This document shows positions 47,982 through 58,523 of a stretch of 64,000 nucleotides of DNA, one piece after another. Each line of letters begins with the position of its first letter. The stretch's first letter is position 1. Under the pieces are notes generated by a model. The model was not told the DNA's origin and ran no database searches. It saw only the letters and a program-made list of their open reading frames with translations. Source of the stretch: Priestia taiwanensis (lineage in GTDB: Bacteria > Bacillota > Bacilli > Bacillales > Bacillaceae_G); NCBI RefSeq assembly GCF_014638355.1, contig NZ_BMFK01000002.1, positions 124,001-188,000 on the forward strand. The letters are read 5' to 3'. The position numbers were made by a program, and so were the translations under genes.

Positions 47982-48255
47982 TAAAAAACGCCCCTGCTTA
48001 TTCAGCAGGGACGATTATATGTATCGCGGTACCACCCTAATTATAGACGCACTTTATTCGCATCTATCTCTTCTTTTCATAACGGCTCTTCACCGTCTTT
48101 CACTACTGATCACTTATTAAGGACGTTCGCAAAAGATGCTCAAGGACGTAATTCATGATCTACCTTTGTACTGGTTTACACCTACCACCAGCTCTCTGTT
48201 ACAGGGAAATAGTCACTACTTCTTCCTATCTTCGCTTATCTATTTTGTTGATGTA
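47982..48255 (-). promoter_or_regulatory. Tyrosine T-box 1 (promoter-proximal)
   Basis: AGAGAGCTGGTGG distal region, specifier TAC within GAATTACGTCC, T-box 48025-48038, terminator CGTCCCTGCT/AGCAGGGGCG then TTTTTT. More diverged from copies 2 and 3 in Stem II/III. Confidence 0.93.
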
Positions 48256-48258
48256 TTA

Positions 48259-48287
48259 TTTTTACCATAGACTTTTCTTTTTGTCAA
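48259..48287 (-). promoter_or_regulatory. Single promoter for the triple T-box
   Basis: -35 TTGACA (48282-48287) and -10 TAAAAA (48259-48264) on minus, spacer 17. No comparable promoter appears between the T-boxes. Confidence 0.8.
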
Positions 48288-48312
48288 AGAGAATTTTGCA
48301 AAAACATTTCTC

Positions 48313-48341
48313 TTTTCACATGGAAGAAAATAGAATACAAT
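48313..48341 (+). promoter_or_regulatory. thiC promoter
   Basis: -10 TACAAT (48336-48341), weak -35 TTTTCA (48313-48318), spacer 17, ~30 bp upstream of the TPP aptamer; divergent from the T-box promoter. Confidence 0.6.
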
Positions 48342-48369
48342 AAATGGTGCATCACAATTTTATAGGCAA

Positions 48370-50334
<1,965 letters not shown>

Positions 50335-50347
50335 GTTTCTACACAAA

Positions 50348-50381
50348 AAAACCGACAATGAATAGCTTCACTGTCGGTTTT
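50348..50381. terminator. thiC terminator
   Basis: AAAACCGACA (50348-50357) and TGTCGGTTTT (50372-50381), symmetric; also serves the convergent gene. Confidence 0.85.
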
Positions 50382-50389
50382 CCTTATAC

Positions 50390-51094
50390 TTAAAATACTT
50401 TTTTCAATAAATTAATATCCTCTAGCATCTGTCTTCCATTAATTAAATAATGGATATTTTGCATATAGTCCTCATACTCCTCTGGTGACATTTTCTTCAA
50501 TTTCGCTACAATTTCATCTGTATCTTGATAGAAAAGATCTCCCGTTTGTTCAGCTATATGCACTTTTGAGATGAACGAAAAGAAGTTTTTATGCTGTTCC
50601 CAATCAAATATTGCTATCTCATCAAAAAAATCACTCGCATCAAGTTGAAGACGTTTGAACTCATCTGCCAATGCTACAGCAATCTCATCCTTCTCGCCAT
50701 CTACATTCTCTTCTTCCTCTAAAAGAAAATCCCTATCCTCCCAAGCGGAAGAATAGTACTTTTCCACCTCTTCTACAGACATTTTCTTATCAAAATGAAA
50801 GACTTTCTTTGCAATATTATCTGTATTTTTCGCTACTGCCAATAATTCAGCCACATTTTCAACAGACGGGATTACTTCTTCTGTCTGCTTTGCGACATAT
50901 ACTTCACCATCGTCTTTTATATCTATTAATGTTTCTTCTTGAAACTTCGCATATTCCATTAAATCTTGTATATTAATAAACGCATGTAAGCGTATTGCTC
51001 CAAAAATGAGTACACTAGCAACTACTCCTAGAAAGGCTAATCTTCTCACATTCTCCACCCTTTCTTCCCCACCACAAAATTCCAACCGCTCCAT
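50390..51094 (-). CDS. Unknown membrane-anchored protein (possibly DUF6241)
   Basis: Up to 234 aa; a GTG at 51047-51049 with GGGTGGAG before it is a plausible real start (VRRLAFLGVVAS), giving ~219 aa. One N-terminal TM (~5-22 of that form) then an acidic helical ectodomain with MSVEEVEKYYSSAWED and MSPEEYEDYMQNIHYLINGRQ. I cannot assign a function; the DUF6241 label is from memory and weak. Confidence 0.65.
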   Translation of the reverse strand: MERLEFCGGEERVENVRRLAFLGVVASVLIFGAIRLHAFINIQDLMEYAKFQEETLIDIKDDGEVYVAKQTEEVIPSVENVAELLAVAKNTDNIAKKVFHFDKKMSVEEVEKYYSSAWEDRDFLLEEEENVDGEKDEIAVALADEFKRLQLDASDFFDEIAIFDWEQHKNFFSFISKVHIAEQTGDLFYQDTDEIVAKLKKMSPEEYEDYMQNIHYLINGRQMLEDINLLKKVF

Positions 51095-51130
51095 TATACC
51101 ATAGTTACTGTATGTATCAAAAGGGGATAG

Positions 51131-51169
51131 AATAAAGAAGAAAGGCTATTAAAGCCTTTCTTCTTTATT
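51131..51169 (-). terminator. sspH terminator
   Basis: AATAAAGAAGAAAGGCT (51131-51147) and AGCCTTTCTTCTTTATT (51153-51169), 17-bp perfect stem beginning in the stop codon of sspH. Confidence 0.8.
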
Positions 51170-51344
51170 TCTCCTCTAATTCTGCCGCATCTACTGAAAC
51201 ACTTTCTTGCGGATACGCCACATCATGTACTTGTACAAGTTTGCCATTTTCTTCACACTTTTCAATCCACACCGGGACACCGTTATACTCTACACTGATT
51301 GTATCTGACGAAGATAAAATTTGTTTCACACGTTTAATATCCAC
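51165..51344 (-). CDS. sspH: Small acid-soluble spore protein H family
   Basis: 59 aa from GTG 51342-51344 (AAAGGTGAT upstream; three codons of extension dismissed). [27 protein letters not shown] is the SASP-H signature. Minor forespore protein loaded onto the spore core. A forespore sigma promoter is expected upstream but I cannot fix it. Confidence 0.93.
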   Translation of the reverse strand: MDIKRVKQILSSSDTISVEYNGVPVWIEKCEENGKLVQVHDVAYPQESVSVDAAELEEK

Positions 51345-51353
51345 CTTAATCAC

Positions 51354-51480
51354 CTTTCCTTTTCTTTTCTTTTATCCCTTTTATACTTCCCCGAAAAAAT
51401 TATTTTTATTGATTTCACTCGCATATATCATTACCTACTCATTTCACCGTTTCGCTATACTTATATATACCAATCAACGA
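51354..51480. other. sspH upstream region
   Basis: About 130 AT-rich bases; minus strand GGGGAAGTAT (around 51385-51394) partly resembles a SigF/SigG -10. No other structure seen. Confidence 0.3.
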
Positions 51481-51488
51481 AGGAGGTG

Positions 51489-51683
51489 ATTAACATCCAA
51501 AAATGTACAGCTAGCTTCTTAATTGACCTTGTCATCGGTGTATTCCTCTCTCCAAGGATTCAACTTAACATCATTCAAAAAAGTAGTCATTTCTCCATTA
51601 ATAGCGACAAAAGTACACGTCCACTTATCCATAACCGTATTATAGCTACTAACTACAACAACTCTACAGCTAAGAATCAGTAA
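51489..51683 (+). CDS. Small ORF with possible non-canonical start
   Basis: Strong GAAGGAGGTG at 51479-51488 is followed by ATT AAC ATC CAA AAA; a GTG inside the ribosome site (51486) is in frame. The frame codes ~63 residues (KCTASFLIDLVIGVFLSPRIQ...TAKNQ) with one hydrophobic stretch. Either it uses ATT/ATC or the GTG, or it is not translated. Family unknown. Confidence 0.3.
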   Translation: MNIQKCTASFLIDLVIGVFLSPRIQLNIIQKSSHFSINSDKSTRPLIHNRIIATNYNNSTAKNQ

Positions 51684-51770
51684 ATTTGGCATACTTTAGC
51701 TAAATATGCATAATCATCTACATATTGGAGAATATAAGGACAAATATTCTTTCCCTATTGAGGTGATTTC

Positions 51771-52436
51771 ATGTCAAAAGTCCGACAAGATGCATGGTCC
51801 CACGAAGATGACGTATTATTAGCAGAAACTGTTTTACACTTTATTCGAGAAGGTAATACCCAATTAAAAGCATTTGATGAAGTTGGAGACAAGTTAAACC
51901 GTACTTCCGCTGCTTGCGGATTCAGATGGAATGCAGAAATAAGACAACAGTACGAACAAGCCATTGCAGTGGCCAAGAAACAACGGAAAGAAAAGAAGCG
52001 AGCTATAACTACGAACAAAAAAAGCAATCCAACACGCTCTTTGTTATCTGTTCTCCATCAACCAACTATTTCTTATGAAGAAGTACCAACAGAAATAACA
52101 CCGGCTACGCCACTCATAGCACCTACACTTACAATGGATGATGTTATTTCTTTTTTACAAACGATGCAGAACGAACACGCGTCTACGCAACAGCTTTATG
52201 AAGAAAATATGGTACTCAAACAAGAAAACAAGAAATTGAAGCAAGAATATGAGCAACTCCAACATCGATATGCCATGTTAACGGAACAACAAAACGGCAT
52301 TCAAGAAGATTACGAAGCGCTTATGAAAATTATGGATCGCGCTAGAAAACTTGTCTTATTTGAAGATAATGAAGACAGAATGGCACCTATTTTCAAAATG
52401 GACAAAAACGGGAATTTAGAAATCGTCTCTAATTAA
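51771..52436 (+). CDS. RsfA-family prespore transcription factor
   Basis: 221 aa. N-terminal Myb/SANT-like domain WSHEDDVLLAETVLHFIREGNTQLKAFDEVGDKLNRTSAACGFRWN, a basic linker, then a coiled coil (~130-180, ENMVLKQENKKLKQEYEQLQHRY). RsfA family regulators act under SigF in the prespore. ATG after GAGGTGA. Terminator follows at once. Confidence 0.88.
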   Translation: MSKVRQDAWSHEDDVLLAETVLHFIREGNTQLKAFDEVGDKLNRTSAACGFRWNAEIRQQYEQAIAVAKKQRKEKKRAITTNKKSNPTRSLLSVLHQPTISYEEVPTEITPATPLIAPTLTMDDVISFLQTMQNEHASTQQLYEENMVLKQENKKLKQEYEQLQHRYAMLTEQQNGIQEDYEALMKIMDRARKLVLFEDNEDRMAPIFKMDKNGNLEIVSN

Positions 52437-52441
52437 CAACA

Positions 52442-52487
52442 AAAAGCAAGAATGCTTCTATTATAAACTAGAAGCATTCTTGCTTTT
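52442..52487. terminator. Bidirectional terminator rsfA-like / tcdA
   Basis: AAAAGCAAGAATGCTTCTA (52442-52460) and TAGAAGCATTCTTGCTTTT (52469-52487): a 19-bp perfect stem. Confidence 0.93.
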
Positions 52488-52491
52488 CCCT

Positions 52492-53262
52492 TTACTTATC
52501 GATGCCTACTCGGCTAACTTGCACATCTTTAATTAACTCACGTACAACATGACTTGCTGCAATTAACCCAGCAACCGATGGGACGAAAGCATTTGATGAT
52601 GGTGGCATTTTTGCCTTACGAATTGGTGTGTTTTCGTCACTTACGATTGATTGACGAATTTCTTCACGAATAACGATTGGGCTTTCATCAGAGAAAACAA
52701 CGTTAACACCTTTATGAATTCCTTCTTTACGTAAACGGGTACGAATTACTTTTGCAATCGGGTCATGTGTTGTTTTTGAAATATCAGCAATACGGAAACG
52801 AGTTGGATCCATTTTATTTGCGGCACCCATGCTTGAAATCATCGGAATCTTACGCTTACGACATTCTTTAATTAAGTGAATTTTGAATGTAATTGTGTCC
52901 GATGCATCAACTACAAAGTTTAGTGGAAATTCAAAAAACTTCTCATATGTTTCGTCCGTATAGAACATTTCTAACGCATGTACTTCACACTCTGGATTAA
53001 TATCTGCAATACGCTCTTTCATTAACTCCGCTTTTGAACGACCTACTGTTGATAATAATGCGTGGATTTGACGATTCACGTTCGTAATATCTACAACATC
53101 TTTATCGACAAGAATGATGCGTCCTACACCAGAACGAGCTAACGCTTCTGCTGCGAATGAACCTACTCCACCAATACCTAAAATCGCAACTGTACTATTT
53201 TTTAAAATTTCTAATCCTTCTTTTCCAAACGCAAGTTCATTGCGTGAAAACTGATGTAGCAT
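52492..53262 (-). CDS. tcdA: tRNA threonylcarbamoyladenosine dehydratase TcdA (YrvM)
   Basis: 256 aa ThiF/E1-like. LGIGGVGSFAAEALARSG nucleotide motif, VDKDVVDITNVNRQ, DASDTITFKIHLI, and PSVAGLIAASHVV. Cyclises t6A37 to ct6A at ANN-decoding tRNAs using ATP. In B. subtilis the 6S RNA bsrA sits between yrvM and aspS; the 110-nt gap here is too short for it. Confidence 0.93.
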   Translation of the reverse strand: MLHQFSRNELAFGKEGLEILKNSTVAILGIGGVGSFAAEALARSGVGRIILVDKDVVDITNVNRQIHALLSTVGRSKAELMKERIADINPECEVHALEMFYTDETYEKFFEFPLNFVVDASDTITFKIHLIKECRKRKIPMISSMGAANKMDPTRFRIADISKTTHDPIAKVIRTRLRKEGIHKGVNVVFSDESPIVIREEIRQSIVSDENTPIRKAKMPPSSNAFVPSVAGLIAASHVVRELIKDVQVSRVGIDK

Positions 53263-53293
53263 ATGATGTAATCTCCCTTATAAACGTAATAAA

Positions 53294-53325
53294 TACCTAT
53301 GTGGACTAGTATATCCACATAGGTA
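53294..53325. terminator. aspS terminator
   Basis: TACCTATGTGGA (53294-53305) and TCCACATAGGTA (53314-53325), minus exit TTTATTA. Confidence 0.8.
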
Positions 53326-53372
53326 CATCTATTTCAATTTCTATCTCTTCCGAATATGAAAGAGATTCACTC

Positions 53373-55145
53373 TTACTTCTCTTCTTTTTGAACAGCTAAG
53401 CTTAACTCTGTTAACTGTGCGTCTGCAACTGGGCTTGGCGCATGTGTTAATAGACAGCTTGCACTTGCCGTTTTCGGGAACGCAATCGTATCACGAAGGT
53501 TCGTTCTACCAGCAAGTAACATCACAAGACGGTCTAGTCCAAGTGCAATACCACCGTGCGGAGGAGTACCATACTCAAATGCTTCTAATAAGAAGCCGAA
53601 CTGCTCATTTGCTTCTTCTTTCGTGAAACCGAGTGCTGCAAACATTTTCTCTTGAATGTCACGCTCGTAAATACGAAGTGATCCACCACCAAGCTCGTAA
53701 CCATTTAATACTAAGTCGTAAGCTTGTGCACGTACACGTCCTGGATCGCTTTCTAAGTATTGTAAGTCTTCACGAACAGGCATTGTGAATGGATGATGTG
53801 CTGCGAAATAACGGTTTGCATCTTCATCGTACTCTAATAATGGCCAGTCTGTTACCCATAAGAAGTTGAACGTCTCTGTGTCAATTAAGTCTAAGTCTTT
53901 ACCTAACTTCGAACGTAATGCACCTAATGCATCTGCAACAACACTCTTCTTATCTGCGACGAATAATAATAAGTCACCAGCTTCCGCATCTGTTAAACTC
54001 ATTAATGTCTTAGCTGACTCGTCTGCGAAGAATTTCGCGATTGGACCAGTTAAGCCTTCCTCTGTTACTTTTAACCAAGCTAATCCTTTGGCACCGTAAC
54101 GACCAACGAATTCTGTTAACGCATCAATATCTTTACGAGAGTACTTATCAGCAGCGCCTTTTGCATTTAATGCTTTCACTTCTCCGCCATTCTCTACAGC
54201 ATTTGTAAATACTTTGAAGCCGCAATCTACTGCGAACTCAGAAATGTTGATTAACTCCATTCCAAAGCGAGTATCTGGCTTATCAGAACCGTAACGACCC
54301 ATTGCATCGTCGTATGTCATGCGTGGGAATGGTGCTGATACGTCCACTCCTTTTGCTTCCTTCATGACTTTTACCATCATCTCTTCCATCATCGCAAGAA
54401 TCTCTTCTTGGTCTAAGAATGATGTCTCAATGTCGACTTGTGTAAATTCAGGTTGACGGTCTGCACGTAAGTCTTCATCACGGAAGCAACGAGCAATCTG
54501 ATAGTAACGCTCAAAACTAGAAACCATTAATAATTGTTTAAAAATTTGTGGTGACTGTGGTAATGCATAGAACTCACCTGAATGTACACGACTTGGTACT
54601 AAGTAGTCACGTGCTCCTTCTGGTGTTGACTTCGTTAAAATTGGTGTTTCTACTTCTAAAAATTCTGCACTGTCTAAGTAGTTACGGATTGTTTTCGTTA
54701 CGTCGTGACGTAATTTGAATGTGTCATACATTACTGGACGACGTAAGTCTAAATAACGATATTTTAAGCGAATATCTTCTGATACATCTGTTTTGTTTTC
54801 AATAACAAAAGGAGGTGTTTTCGCACGGTTAATAATTGTAATATCACTTACTTGTACTTCTACTTTACCTGTTGCCATGTTTTTGTTTACTGCGCCTGCT
54901 TCACGCTGGGCAACTGTTCCCTTTACATGCAACACATATTCATTACGTACTTCTTCTGCAATTTTCAATGCTTCTGGTGCAACTTCAGGGTTTACAACAA
55001 CTTGTACAATCCCTGTGCGGTCACGAAGATCAATGAAGATTAATCCACCTAAATCACGGCGTTTTTGTACCCAACCTTTTAACTCTACTTGTTTGCTTGT
55101 TTCCGTTTCCGTTACTTGACCACAAAAATGTGTTCTTTCAGCCAT
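53373..55145 (-). CDS. aspS: Aspartyl-tRNA synthetase
   Basis: 590 aa class IIb, bacterial type with the N-terminal OB anticodon-binding domain (~1-110), class II motifs ([37 protein letters not shown]) and the GAD insertion (~290-420), ending with [13 protein letters not shown]. Cotranscribed with hisS, 14 nt downstream, so shares its T-box. Confidence 0.97.
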   Translation of the reverse strand: MAERTHFCGQVTETETSKQVELKGWVQKRRDLGGLIFIDLRDRTGIVQVVVNPEVAPEALKIAEEVRNEYVLHVKGTVAQREAGAVNKNMATGKVEVQVSDITIINRAKTPPFVIENKTDVSEDIRLKYRYLDLRRPVMYDTFKLRHDVTKTIRNYLDSAEFLEVETPILTKSTPEGARDYLVPSRVHSGEFYALPQSPQIFKQLLMVSSFERYYQIARCFRDEDLRADRQPEFTQVDIETSFLDQEEILAMMEEMMVKVMKEAKGVDVSAPFPRMTYDDAMGRYGSDKPDTRFGMELINISEFAVDCGFKVFTNAVENGGEVKALNAKGAADKYSRKDIDALTEFVGRYGAKGLAWLKVTEEGLTGPIAKFFADESAKTLMSLTDAEAGDLLLFVADKKSVVADALGALRSKLGKDLDLIDTETFNFLWVTDWPLLEYDEDANRYFAAHHPFTMPVREDLQYLESDPGRVRAQAYDLVLNGYELGGGSLRIYERDIQEKMFAALGFTKEEANEQFGFLLEAFEYGTPPHGGIALGLDRLVMLLAGRTNLRDTIAFPKTASASCLLTHAPSPVADAQLTELSLAVQKEEK

Positions 55146-55159
55146 TTTTTCTCTCTCCC

Positions 55160-56428
55160 TTATACTCGTTCTTGTAAATAAGAAACAAATGAATCAATTG
55201 AAATTTCTTCTTGCTCACCTGTTGTCATATTCTTCATGTTAATTGAACCACGCTCTAACTCGTCATCTCCTAGTACCGCTACGAATTTAGCACTATAACG
55301 GTCTGCCGCTTTGAACTGAGCTTTCGCCTTACGATCTTGATAATCTTTCTCTGCCGAAAGACCAACTTTACGTACATCGTGTAATAGTTTTGCTGAGTAG
55401 TCTTTCGCTTTCTCACCTAATGTTACAACGAAACAATCTATTGATTGCTCTACTGGTAATTCTACCTTCTCCGCTTGAAGAGCAAGTAATAGACGCTCAA
55501 TACTCATCGCAAATCCAATACCAGGTGTTTCAGGACCACCAACTTCTTGAACTAGACCGTTGTAACGACCTCCACCAGATAATGTTGTGATCGCTCCGAA
55601 CCCTTCTGCATCACTCATAATTTCAAATACAGTGTGGTTGTAATAGTCAAGTCCACGTACTAAGTTTGCATCACACTCAAACGGAATACCCATGCTTGTT
55701 AAATAGCTTTGAACTTTTTCGTAATATACTTTTGACTCTTCATTTAAGTATTCCACGATAGACGGCGCAGTTGCCATTAATTCATGATTACGGTCTTTTT
55801 TGCAATCTAAGATACGAAGAGGGTTCTTCTCTAAACGCGACTGGCAATCTGAGCAAAACTCGCCAATACGTGGCGCAAAATGATCCATTAATGCATCACG
55901 GTGTGCTTTGCGGCTTTCATTGTCTCCTAAGCTGTTAATAACTAACTTCAATTTTTGTAAGCCTAATGATTGATACATCCCCATTGCTAGTGCAATTACT
56001 TCTGCATCAATTGCTGGATCATTACTTCCTAATGCCTCTACACCAAATTGTACAAATTGACGGTAACGCCCAGCTTGTGGACGCTCATAACGGAACATTG
56101 GTCCAATATAGTATAACTTCGTCGGTTGGTTCGGATTTCCGAACATTTTGTTTTCCACATACGAACGAACGATAGAAGCTGTTCCCTCCGGGCGAAGCGT
56201 TAAGTTACGCTCTCCACGATCGTTGAATGTATACATTTCTTTTTGAACGATATCCGTCGTATCTCCTACACCTCGTAAGAATAACTCCGTATGCTCAAAA
56301 ATTGGTGTGCGAATCTCTTTGTAGTTATACGCTTTACAAATTGCACGTGCTTTCTCTTCAACATGTTGCCAAAGTTCTACTGTTCCTGGCAAAATATCTT
56401 GTGTTCCTCTTGGAATTTGAATCGACAT
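55160..56428 (-). CDS. hisS: Histidyl-tRNA synthetase
   Basis: 422 aa class [11 protein letters not shown] at the start, motif 2 [19 protein letters not shown], the His signature [14 protein letters not shown] and GGGRYNGLV, and a C-terminal anticodon domain. First gene of hisS-aspS; T-box leader ahead of it. ATG with GGAGG upstream. Confidence 0.97.
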   Translation of the reverse strand: MSIQIPRGTQDILPGTVELWQHVEEKARAICKAYNYKEIRTPIFEHTELFLRGVGDTTDIVQKEMYTFNDRGERNLTLRPEGTASIVRSYVENKMFGNPNQPTKLYYIGPMFRYERPQAGRYRQFVQFGVEALGSNDPAIDAEVIALAMGMYQSLGLQKLKLVINSLGDNESRKAHRDALMDHFAPRIGEFCSDCQSRLEKNPLRILDCKKDRNHELMATAPSIVEYLNEESKVYYEKVQSYLTSMGIPFECDANLVRGLDYYNHTVFEIMSDAEGFGAITTLSGGGRYNGLVQEVGGPETPGIGFAMSIERLLLALQAEKVELPVEQSIDCFVVTLGEKAKDYSAKLLHDVRKVGLSAEKDYQDRKAKAQFKAADRYSAKFVAVLGDDELERGSINMKNMTTGEQEEISIDSFVSYLQERV

Positions 56429-56524
56429 GTACTATGTACCTCCTCTAAAAATAAAACACTCAGTGTCACTACTTATTACTTCTATAATAACGAGACAAGA
56501 ATGGAATAAATCTAACAAAAAAAC

Positions 56525-56822
56525 AACAAAAGCCCCCGTCTCTACTATTCCAACATAGTAGGGACGAGAGCTTATAACCCGTGGTGCCACCCTAATTGAA
56601 GACAAAAAATCTATCTTCCACTTTTTCGTTAACGCCTATACACGTCCAACTCCTACTAAAGAAAATCTTACCTTTCCCTTTCAGAGAGAAACCTCCGGAG
56701 TGTTCATTCAATAAGTCATCATGTAGAATTGCTTTCACCCAATGGCAATTCCTCTCTAGTCATGTGTACTCTTATCTACTATTCCCCATCACTGGTTATA
56801 TCTTATTAACTTTTGAAGTTTA
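56525..56822 (-). promoter_or_regulatory. T-box leader of hisS-aspS
   Basis: Minus strand: AGAGAG and a GGTG distal loop between GAATTGC/GCAATTC arms (~56731-56755), specifier region GAATGAACACTCC (around 56693-56705) where AAC occupies the slot used by GCT in the alaS leader and CAC lies one step on, T-box AGGGTGGCACCACG (56580-56593) and terminator arms 56531-56573 ending TTTTG. Confidence 0.92.
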
Positions 56823-56828
56823 TATTTA

Positions 56829-56857
56829 ATGTTACTTTCCAACAACCCTCTTGTCAA
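56829..56857 (-). promoter_or_regulatory. hisS promoter
   Basis: -35 TTGACA (56852-56857), -10 TAACAT (56829-56834), spacer 17; sits just past the end of the YrzK-like gene. Confidence 0.82.
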
Positions 56858-56862
56858 GATGT

Positions 56863-57039
56863 TTACGAGCGTTCTAACTGTTTTTTTAGCTTTTGTACAT
56901 CTCGTAACGACAACCCGAATTCAGAAGCTAATTCAATCATCGAGCTACTTTGCTCTTTTGCCAAGAAATCATGGAAGCTAACATCAAATAATTGATTTCC
57001 ACCATTTGTTAATGATTGTCCTTTGTTGTTCGTACGCAT
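56863..57039 (-). CDS. YrzK-like small HTH protein
   Basis: 58 aa, ATG 57037-57039 after GAGGG. Begins MRTNNKGQSLTNGGNQLFDV, then an HTH-like helical part (MIELASEFGLSLRDVQKLKKQLERS) like a truncated sigma region 4. B. subtilis yrzK occupies the same place between hisS and yrvJ. Function unknown. Its end abuts the hisS -35, with no terminator seen between, so it may feed into the T-box leader. Confidence 0.75.
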   Translation of the reverse strand: MRTNNKGQSLTNGGNQLFDVSFHDFLAKEQSSSMIELASEFGLSLRDVQKLKKQLERS

Positions 57040-57175
57040 ATATGCATCCCTCTTTTTCTCTATGTTGTTAATACTTGTATTGTGTCCAATTTCATGATTT
57101 TTTTAACATAAAAAGAGAAAGGAATTTGCAAATTAAACAAGAATACTTTAAGAGGAAAGGGGACTTGCTATTATT

Positions 57176-58036
57176 ATGATCACAAAACAACATTATTTGT
57201 TGTGGACAATCTTTCTACTCCTTGTCGCTCTCATCTTATACCGTTTCTTTTCTTCTTCACAACTAACAACCTCCAAAGAACATATTCAACGCACCGTTGT
57301 CCTCTTAGAAGACAACGTCAATATTCGAACCGAAGCTTCCGAAAAGAGTTCTATTGTAACAAAAGGAAAGAAAGGAGAAGAATTTCCCTATCTTCATCAA
57401 GAAGATGATTGGTATCACATTGCTCTCCCAAATAATGAAACAGCATATGTTACACGTGCATTAGCTGCTATGTCTTATGAAAAAACGGATAACTTATTAG
57501 AAGGAAAAACCATTATTCTTGATGCAGGACATGGCGGAAAAGATGAAGGTGCTACCGGTAAAAGAGGAACTCTTGAGAAAAACCTTACACTACAAACAGT
57601 GAAGAATATTCAGCAAGAACTTCTGACCTTAGGTGCTACCGTCATTTTAACAAGAGAAGATGATACATACATTGAATTGGAAGACCGTGTTGCCGTCTCC
57701 AAACAACAATGGGCAGATCTTTTCATCAGCATTCATTACGATAGCGCATTAACAAGTGCAGCAAAAGGCATTACAACCTTTTATTATCGACAGAAAGAAG
57801 ATAAGCCGCTCGCTAAAACCATACATGAGTCCCTTATCAAACGGACAAAAGCGAACAACCGCAACTTCTTATATGGAGACTACCTCGTACTACGAGATAA
57901 CAAAATCCCTTCCATTTTACTCGAGTTGGGTTTTTTATCCAACGAAGAAGACGAAAAACGGGTAAACACAGAAGAATTCCAACAAACTGCTGTTGAAGCG
58001 ATTGTGGAAGGGATTATTGAATATGTCCATAAATGA
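57176..58036 (+). CDS. N-acetylmuramoyl-L-alanine amidase with SH3b domain
   Basis: 286 aa, membrane anchor (~7-26), one SH3b domain (~40-95, NVNIRTEASEKSSIVTKG) and an Amidase_3 domain: zinc ligands in DAGHGG (His), the glutamate of LEKNLT, SIHYD (His), and catalytic Glu in LELGFLS. Cuts the MurNAc-L-Ala bond in peptidoglycan. Counterpart of B. subtilis yrvJ but with one SH3b rather than several. Ends in a terminator shared with dtd. Confidence 0.92.
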   Translation: MITKQHYLLWTIFLLLVALILYRFFSSSQLTTSKEHIQRTVVLLEDNVNIRTEASEKSSIVTKGKKGEEFPYLHQEDDWYHIALPNNETAYVTRALAAMSYEKTDNLLEGKTIILDAGHGGKDEGATGKRGTLEKNLTLQTVKNIQQELLTLGATVILTREDDTYIELEDRVAVSKQQWADLFISIHYDSALTSAAKGITTFYYRQKEDKPLAKTIHESLIKRTKANNRNFLYGDYLVLRDNKIPSILLELGFLSNEEDEKRVNTEEFQQTAVEAIVEGIIEYVHK

Positions 58037-58068
58037 AAAGGAGGTAGCTCTATTGGCTACCTCCTTTT
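58036..58068. terminator. Bidirectional terminator amidase / dtd
   Basis: AAAAGGAGGTAGC (58036-58048) and GCTACCTCCTTTT (58056-58068), perfect. Confidence 0.9.
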
Positions 58069-58070
58069 CT

Positions 58071-58511
58071 TTATTTGCTTTCAACAATTAATGTAACAGG
58101 ACCACTATTCGTAAATGATACGTCCATCATTGCACCGAAAACACCTGTTTCTACATTAATGCCTTTTTTGCGTAACTCTTCGTTGAAGAACTCATACAAT
58201 TTCTTCGCTTCATCCGGCTTCGCTGCCGACATGAAGTTTGGCCTTCTTCCTTTTCGACAATCGCCATACAATGTGAACTGCGAAACAGATAGTATTTCTC
58301 CGCCAACATCTACTAAAGATAGATTCATCTTTTCATTTTCATCTTCGAATATACGTAGATTAGCAATTTTATCAGCAAGAAACACTGCATCTTCTTCCGT
58401 ATCTTCATGAGTCACACCCACTAATACCATCAAGCCGAACCGAATTTGACCAACTATTTCTTCGTTAACTGTAACAGAAGCTTCTTTCGTCCGTTGAACA
58501 ATTACTTTCAA
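58071..58511 (-). CDS. dtd: D-aminoacyl-tRNA deacylase
   Basis: 146 aa Dtd. [15 protein letters not shown] start, SQFTLYGD and C-terminal [13 protein letters not shown] with the Gly-cisPro motif that rejects L-amino acids. Removes D-amino acids mischarged on tRNA. Starts 12 nt after relA, so in the relA operon. Confidence 0.96.
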   Translation of the reverse strand: MKVIVQRTKEASVTVNEEIVGQIRFGLMVLVGVTHEDTEEDAVFLADKIANLRIFEDENEKMNLSLVDVGGEILSVSQFTLYGDCRKGRRPNFMSAAKPDEAKKLYEFFNEELRKKGINVETGVFGAMMDVSFTNSGPVTLIVESK

Positions 58512-58523
58512 TGCTACTTCCTC

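Noticed and set aside
47786-48343. Short plus-strand ORFs in the T-box region
   Set aside because: Their near-identical sequences arise from the tandem T-boxes on the other strand.
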